Assembly: GCF_050433225.1 (NCBI RefSeq)
Contig: NZ_JBNPXQ010000014.1
Coordinates: 19,404 to 83,403, forward strand
Length of the DNA: 64,000 bases
DNA from: Sphingomonas_D zeicaulis
GTDB taxonomy: Bacteria; Pseudomonadota; Alphaproteobacteria; Sphingomonadales; Sphingomonadaceae
Reading direction: 5' to 3'
Under the pieces are notes generated by a model. The model saw nothing but the letters and a program-made list of their open reading frames with translations, made no database searches and had not been told where the DNA came from. The translations under genes were made by a program, and so were the position numbers. Numbering within the stretch: the first letter of the stretch is position 1; each line of letters opens with the position of its first letter. Positions 59,195-64,000 of this stretch are shown here, one piece after another.

Positions 59195-62100
59195 CGTCTT
59201 GCTGCTTAGTATTTGCCTGATTACCAACATTTGCCATCAAATCCCTGACAACAGATAATTTATCGAGTCCGGTACTTTTGGTCAAAAGTGTTCCCAGCGT
59301 GTTAACAGCACCTTTTCCACTCGCAAATGATTTCATCGTCGTTCCAATTGTTCTTGCTAGTGTGGCAGTGTTATAGGCAGACATCGAAGCTCTCATTGTA
59401 GGGATGCCTGCGGGATCAAGTGCATTAGCGGCCCCAATTGCGCCGGCAATGATGGCTAGATTTTGAGCTTTGTCGCCCATATCGTCAATTACAGCGCCGA
59501 CTTTGTAAAGTTGACTGAAGCAATATTTGGGTCGTCCTTGCTGCTCAGCGGCTGGGCCTGCTCCAGGGGCGCCGGCGCCGCCGCCGCCGCCACCACCTTC
59601 GGCCAAGCCGGGACGGCCCGATCCGAGCGGTCCGGGGTTGGTAGGCACGAACGTTGGATCCCTTACTCCCCATACTTCAATGTCCGGACCAGTGTCGTCC
59701 CACCCTGTCGAGTCGAACTGTTGAGTCGTGCTCGGCGTAACCGGCTTCTGGCCTTTACGACCGGTTGGATCTGTAAGGTTGACAGGATCATTCCCGGTGT
59801 ACGCATACCAATTCATGCCATCTCCGTAGCCAATTGGATCCGTTTGCAGAAAGCGCCCGAGTGTCGGTGAATAGACGCGCGCTTTGAAATAATAGAGTCC
59901 TGGCGTCTCAAGCCAAACCTGACCAGTATATTGATACCGGCCATAGTTTAAGAATGCGGGGATGCCATATTCGTCATAGCTGTTGAGCGAAACCGCCGAG
60001 CCGCTGTCATCGCTCAACGCAATCACGCTTCCACGCTCATCCGCATGCAGCCATTTCCGCGTGGTAGCGCCGGTGCCCTCGTACTGCATGATCGGGTCAT
60101 CGAGGCCGGGGCCGTGAACATAACGGCGGATCATCGTACCTGCACCGTCATATTCGGCGATCATGTCCTGCCCGTCATACAGCATTCGGGTTGTGGCGGA
60201 AGGTCCAGCCTGCTCAAGCAGTCGGGTGAAACCATCATATTTGAATGTAAAGCCACCCGTCACCGATTTCAGCTTGTTCTCATAATCATACGCGTAGGTG
60301 AGCGTGCCGTCACCAGTCAGATTCCCGCGCGCATCGTAGGAAAGCGCTGCCGCGCCGGAAGTCGTCAGCTGATTCAGCCCATTTACGGTGTAGGGGCGAT
60401 CGACATTGTAGTGACCGGTCCAGGCATACTGGTTCTTGGAGCGTGTCGCGGTGCGTATTTGGTTTGCCGGATTGTAGGTGAACTGTAGCTGCAGGTTGTT
60501 CGTGGTGGCACCGACATAGGTCTCTGAGATCTGCGTGACGCGGAAAAACGCATCGTAATTGACCGATGTGAGTGCAGCATTGCCGCGTGTCGTCGTTTTG
60601 CGATTTCCCAGTGCGTCATATGTGTAGCTCGCCAACACGCCGAGGCCGCTGGTGGCTCCATTTTCGCGGATGGCAGTCACCTCGCCGGTGACGAGATGGT
60701 CATATGTGACGTAGAAGCTGTCCGGCCACGTCGTGCGCGTCCGCCGACCGGCAAGGTCATATTGATAGCTAACCGTTCCATAAGGCTGTGCCTCGCTGGT
60801 CACGCGACCGAGCGCGTCATATGCTATCGTGTGGATGACCGTACCCTGCGTCACCGTCGCGGTTCGGTTCAGAAGGTCATAGGCGAAGCTCCGATCGACA
60901 TCGGCGCCGGGCAGGTTCTTGAGCGTCATTCGGTTGAGCGCATCGTAGGTCATCACGATTTGCTGCCCATCGCGCAGGCGCCGTCTCGTGACATTGCTGG
61001 CGTTATCGTAGGTTAGCTGCTCATAGTCCGTTGTCGAACTCGTGCCAGCAGTGTTCGGAGACGGATAGAATGTCTTCCACAGCCGGTCCTGGACATCATA
61101 TTCGTAGCTGGTCCTATTGCCATTACCATCGGTCTCTGTCTGAACGCGACCATTTGCCGTGTAGGTTCGGGTGACCTCGTCCGCCTGATCGGTGGTTCCC
61201 AAGGCTGTCTGCACCTTCGTGATCTGACCTGCCTCGTCATATGAGGTCTTTGCGATCCGGTCTGGCCCATCGCTTCCGGAAGTTCCCAGAACGCATGCTC
61301 CGGGCAAAGCGCCCCACGTTGCCGGATTGAGCCGCTGCGCCGTACAATCGGGCCTTCCGAGCGCGTCATAGCTATACTGCCAGACGTTATAGGTCGTGCT
61401 ACCCGCGGACAGGGCGTCCTGCGACTTGCGGCCGTTGCTATCGTAGCTGGACGTCGTCTTTTGCAGGCTGGTGAACGCTGTCCACGCTGCATCGGTCTGA
61501 TTCGCAACCGTGCCTGCTTCGGCAACCGTCACCTGCCCGTCCGGATTGTAGGTATATCGTACAGCGCGATGCCTCAGCGACCCTGCGCCATCCGGATCAG
61601 GCGAGGCGACCCCTACTAGCTGGCGTGCTGCATCATAGCGATACCGCGTCGTATCGTCCGAACCGGCCAGTGGACCATCAACGGTCAACTGATTGCCGAT
61701 CAGATCGAATGTGACGCCCGTTGTTGCCGTCAGTAACCCGCTGCCCGATCCGGACGAAACGGATACCGGAAGCAAGTTGGTCGCGGCACTCGATGTACCG
61801 GCCTGATAGGTGATAATGGACTTCGTCTCATCGTCGGTGCCGACACAAGTGGTGAGGGTCGTACATTGCGAGACCGAGGTCAAAGTGTAGATCGGGGCTT
61901 GGGCCGTAATCACTGTGGGCGTTGTATATATCCATGCCTGGAGCGGCGTGTATCCATAGCGCGTCTGCGGCCGTACAGCGCCTGCGGTGGGCGCCGGTGC
62001 CGTAACTGTCAGAACGCCGCCATGGGTTGTATCGTAGGTGTAGTCGGTAACGTTGTTGCGAGCATCCGTGGTGGTCACCGGCTGGTTGCAGGTGACGGCA

Positions 62101-63419
62101 TTGGCGCACGTCGCAGGATAGCTGGCTCGCGTCACCAGCACCGGCGAGGTTGCCGTGGGCTTCGGCCACGAGCGCTCGAGCGTTACATTGCCCCGGGCGT
62201 CATAGGTGTAATCGGTATAATTCCCTTCCGGGCGGGTTACCTTCTTCATCCGCCCGTTCGCGTCATATTCAAATGCAGTGGTTCGGTTGAGTTCATCGAC
62301 AATCGAAACGGGCCGACCGATAGCGGTATCCACCACCGTCTTACGTGTGCGTCCCAATGCATCGGTCCGGGTCGTCGTTTCAAGCGTACCCGAAGTGGAC
62401 CGGCTATAGGTCCAGGTGACACCATCCCTCGTGACCGAGGTTATGCCATCGGTTCCGGACCCAAGCGTGATTGAGTCGCTTGCACTTCCGGGGCGTTTGA
62501 TCGCGCTGAGATAATTGCCGCCGCCGGTAAAGCGCCAGACACGCGCCGCCGCATCGGTGATCGTCATCTGGTCGGTCGCCGGATAAGCATAGTTCACCGT
62601 CGGCGTGGGGCTGCTCGTCGATGCGGCGTTCGAGAATGTGACGGTTTGTCGCCTGAACCAATCTCCTCCTGGCGGGACGGAAGTGGAGTTCGATACGTAG
62701 GCGAACGTCATTCGATAGCCGCGCGAATTGCTTACCGATTTCAGCCTGTACGCCATTCGGATTCGCCGGCACTCCTCGACGTCGAGGCAGATGTACGGGG
62801 TGTCCCAATTGAGCGTTGTCTTCAGGCCGCTCGGGCTCTGAATCTGGGTTGGCAATGCACAGGCGATATTGCCGCCGCTGGTAGAGCAACCGCCCGTCTG
62901 AAAGATGGTGACTTCGAGGACGAATGGATCATACGGCAATGTGTAGGTAATGATCGTTCCGTCACGAGCCGTGTAATTATAGATACTCCCATCACCGTTC
63001 ACGGTCAATGTGTTGCCGTTCGCCTTCTGGTTAACATAGCTGCTGCCATTCCAGACGAAATGCTCGGCGATTGATCCGAAAACGAGAAAAACATGTTGCG
63101 TGCCGGCGATATTTTTCTTGAATAATGTACCGGACCAGTTGTCCGTCCAGCCCGAGCTGCCCCAGAAACGGTTGAGCGCGATTTCGGCGCTGCCTTCGCC
63201 TATCGAACCTTCTGTCAGGCTGAAATTGAAGCTCCCGTCCGCCGGGGAGACCCCGACGTCATCGACATCGACATAGGCCGGGGGGACCGTTCCGGCGCTT
63301 TGGGCCCATGCCGGCAATGCCCAGCTTGCTGCCAGTGCGCTGGTTGCCAGCAACAGAGAATTCCGCCGGTGCGCACGCAGTTTGTCAGCACGCGCAATAA
63401 CCTTACCAGATATCTTCAT
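59181..63419 (-). CDS. Rhs/YD-repeat protein with variable C-terminal tail
   Basis: 1412 residues. A signal peptide (LLLATSALAASWALPAWAQ) is followed by a beta-rich N-terminal region (DADD-like start VDVDDVGVSPADGSFNFSLT), then dozens of YD repeats (for example YDALGRVTSEAQPYGTVSYQ; YDANGRMKKVTRPEGNYTDY) and the Rhs core end with GRFLQTDPIGYGDGMNWYAY, TGNDPVNLTDPTGRKG. The ~190-residue tail after that junction is the variable part: a Gly-rich linker, then alternating helices (NLAIIAGAIGAANALDPAGI) with a final Cys. Such proteins are exported, and the tail is usually the effector. No known toxin motif is visible. Confidence 0.92.
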   Translation of the reverse strand: MKISGKVIARADKLRAHRRNSLLLATSALAASWALPAWAQSAGTVPPAYVDVDDVGVSPADGSFNFSLTEGSIGEGSAEIALNRFWGSSGWTDNWSGTLFKKNIAGTQHVFLVFGSIAEHFVWNGSSYVNQKANGNTLTVNGDGSIYNYTARDGTIITYTLPYDPFVLEVTIFQTGGCSTSGGNIACALPTQIQSPSGLKTTLNWDTPYICLDVEECRRIRMAYRLKSVSNSRGYRMTFAYVSNSTSVPPGGDWFRRQTVTFSNAASTSSPTPTVNYAYPATDQMTITDAAARVWRFTGGGNYLSAIKRPGSASDSITLGSGTDGITSVTRDGVTWTYSRSTSGTLETTTRTDALGRTRKTVVDTAIGRPVSIVDELNRTTAFEYDANGRMKKVTRPEGNYTDYTYDARGNVTLERSWPKPTATSPVLVTRASYPATCANAVTCNQPVTTTDARNNVTDYTYDTTHGGVLTVTAPAPTAGAVRPQTRYGYTPLQAWIYTTPTVITAQAPIYTLTSVSQCTTLTTCVGTDDETKSIITYQAGTSSAATNLLPVSVSSGSGSGLLTATTGVTFDLIGNQLTVDGPLAGSDDTTRYRYDAARQLVGVASPDPDGAGSLRHRAVRYTYNPDGQVTVAEAGTVANQTDAAWTAFTSLQKTTSSYDSNGRKSQDALSAGSTTYNVWQYSYDALGRPDCTAQRLNPATWGALPGACVLGTSGSDGPDRIAKTSYDEAGQITKVQTALGTTDQADEVTRTYTANGRVQTETDGNGNRTSYEYDVQDRLWKTFYPSPNTAGTSSTTDYEQLTYDNASNVTRRRLRDGQQIVMTYDALNRMTLKNLPGADVDRSFAYDLLNRTATVTQGTVIHTIAYDALGRVTSEAQPYGTVSYQYDLAGRRTRTTWPDSFYVTYDHLVTGEVTAIRENGATSGLGVLASYTYDALGNRKTTTRGNAALTSVNYDAFFRVTQISETYVGATTNNLQLQFTYNPANQIRTATRSKNQYAWTGHYNVDRPYTVNGLNQLTTSGAAALSYDARGNLTGDGTLTYAYDYENKLKSVTGGFTFKYDGFTRLLEQAGPSATTRMLYDGQDMIAEYDGAGTMIRRYVHGPGLDDPIMQYEGTGATTRKWLHADERGSVIALSDDSGSAVSLNSYDEYGIPAFLNYGRYQYTGQVWLETPGLYYFKARVYSPTLGRFLQTDPIGYGDGMNWYAYTGNDPVNLTDPTGRKGQKPVTPSTTQQFDSTGWDDTGPDIEVWGVRDPTFVPTNPGPLGSGRPGLAEGGGGGGGAGAPGAGPAAEQQGRPKYCFSQLYKVGAVIDDMGDKAQNLAIIAGAIGAANALDPAGIPTMRASMSAYNTATLARTIGTTMKSFASGKGAVNTLGTLLTKSTGLDKLSVVRDLMANVGNQANTKQQDDGCK

Positions 63420-63465
63420 TTCCCGCCCCCGAGATGTGTTCGATCCGCCGCTTCAACGAAAGATT

Positions 63466-63693
63466 TCAGGATGGCGGTGGATTCGGCGACCCCGTGGTCG
63501 TGGTCCGGATCCTGTTGTCGGCCTTGTCGAGTTCATATTCGTGCGTGACGCCATTGTTGACCGTACCGGTCCGCTCGACCTTTACCACGCGCCCCCTGGC
63601 GTCATACGTGTAGGTCACTGTCTCCGCCGATAAGGCGGGTGCGCTTGATCCGATCAAGGTTGCAATTGCTATCGTTTTAGCTGCGGTGTGCAT
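63466..63693 (-). CDS. Small secreted YD-repeat protein
   Basis: 75 residues with a signal peptide (TIAIATLIGSSAPALS) and one YD-type repeat (AETVTYTYDARGRVVKVERT) followed by a short beta-rich end (EYELDKADNRIRTTTTG). It lies directly upstream of the Rhs gene on the same strand with 46 bases between, so it is probably co-transcribed. Similar one-repeat proteins precede Rhs genes in other sphingomonads. It might be a decoy repeat, an adaptor or a relic of recombination that creates Rhs variants. Confidence 0.7.
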   Translation of the reverse strand: MHTAAKTIAIATLIGSSAPALSAETVTYTYDARGRVVKVERTGTVNNGVTHEYELDKADNRIRTTTTGSPNPPPS

Positions 63694-63905
63694 CGAACCC
63701 CCTTCGATGAAGAATCACATGTTGGAGACCAGAGAAACAGCATTATCAGTGTTTCCGTCAACATCTTATTCACTTTTCAAGAGCTGGAACTCGCGCTGTT
63801 GGAAGTCTCTTTGATAGTCAGAGCGAAAAATGGATCGCTGGCCCCTCCATGCGCTGAGCAGCATTTCATTCGGAGCGGATGCTCTCGCAAGCAAGAGCCG
63901 TCACA
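63694..63905. other. Upstream region of the Rhs locus
   Basis: 212 bases between the small YD-repeat gene and the IS701-type end. It must hold the locus promoter. No gene is supported. Confidence 0.4.
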
Positions 63906-63909
63906 CTAG

Positions 63910-64000
63910 CACTACTTTGGCACATTTATAACCACTGGGTTCGTGAGGCGCTCGTTACAGTAGGGGCAGCGCCGCGGCGGTGGCTGAGCGAAGAGGTTGA
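63910..64000 (-). mobile_element. IS701-type element, end cut by window edge
   Basis: Starts with CACTACTTTGGCA directly after CTAG (63906-63909), identical to the end at 8857. Reading inward on the minus strand, an open frame ends at 63912. The rest of the element is outside the window. It is placed in the opposite orientation to the remnant at 8857 as judged by the transposase direction. Confidence 0.65.
63912..64000 (-). CDS. Transposase C-terminus, probably IS701-type
   Basis: The visible end of a minus-strand gene reads LFAQPPPRRCPYCNERLTNP and then VVINVPK before TAG at 63912. The CxxC near the end and the overlap of the stop with the terminal repeat fit a transposase that uses nearly the whole element. 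Only 28 codons are in the window, so the family is inferred from the end sequence rather than from the protein. Confidence 0.5.
   Translation of the reverse strand, partial: NLFAQPPPRRCPYCNERLTNPVVINVPK

Overview
The window is GC-rich alphaproteobacterial DNA, and its gene families point to a sphingomonad (Sphingomonas, Sphingobium or Novosphingobium-like). The evidence is two DUF2383 four-helix proteins, HWE/HisKA_2 histidine kinases, a DUF6880 protein, an ArdC/DUF2958 pair, a MobF relaxase cluster and many tiny minus-strand genes with good Shine-Dalgarno sites. The gene mix (insertion sequences, many broken genes, stress genes, a mobilisation block, defence-like genes and an Rhs locus) suits a large accessory replicon or a genomic island. 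I see no rRNA, tRNA, CRISPR array or replication initiator.

Layout. 1-633: IS3-family element cut by the window edge. 1186-7050: small secreted protein, DUF2383 and transglutaminase-like genes, three tiny minus-strand genes, a PAS/winged-helix regulator, and a translationally coupled LOV blue-light histidine kinase with its single-domain response regulator. 7345-9204: a graveyard with a kinase fragment, a HAD phosphatase truncated exactly at an IS701-type end, and an IS701 transposase N-terminus fused to a thioredoxin-reductase-like C-terminus. 9247-15337: endonuclease/exonuclease/phosphatase lipoprotein, AraC regulator and divergent paoABC molybdenum aldehyde oxidoreductase genes. 15697-20773: a small gene, a broken Fic gene, DUF6880, an ImmA/IrrE remnant and a hypothetical gene. 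20781-22146: IS110/IS1111-type element. 22856-34424: HAD phosphatase, lipoprotein, LuxR and Crp/Fnr regulators, hydrolases, a monooxygenase, NhaA, three overlapping small genes, a second transglutaminase and a GlsB-type membrane protein, with degenerate DUF1328 and flavoprotein fragments between them. 34746-38939: DUF4142, the second DUF2383, a PRC-barrel protein, a histidine kinase and a PHB-depolymerase-like esterase.

39115-52457 is a mobilisation block, all on the plus strand: tyrosine recombinase, ArdC, DUF2958, a palindrome-rich non-coding region (candidate oriT), a ribbon-helix-helix protein, TraD coupling protein, a 1070-residue MobF relaxase/helicase, then NERD nuclease-like, CsgG-like, four small proteins and an XRE regulator. 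No mating-pair (T4SS) genes are present, so the element must borrow them or carry them outside the window. 52464-58509 looks like a defence or cargo patch: HNH and GIY-YIG nucleases, an unknown 351-residue protein paired with a trypsin-like protease, and an unusual in-frame fusion of a truncated tyrosine integrase to an MNT/HEPN tail. 58931-63693 is an Rhs/YD-repeat locus with a small membrane protein overlapping its 3' end, a candidate immunity gene. The window closes inside another IS701-type element whose outer end matches the remnant at 8857.

The left 30 kb is decaying: at least six genes are truncated, frameshifted or chimeric, and two flavoprotein fragments at 9046-9204 and 27757-27858 lie in the geometry expected of one gene split by an inversion. 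The most novel-looking items are the integrase-HEPN fusion with its neighbouring unknown-protein/protease pair, and the NERD/CsgG-like cargo fixed to the relaxase operon.
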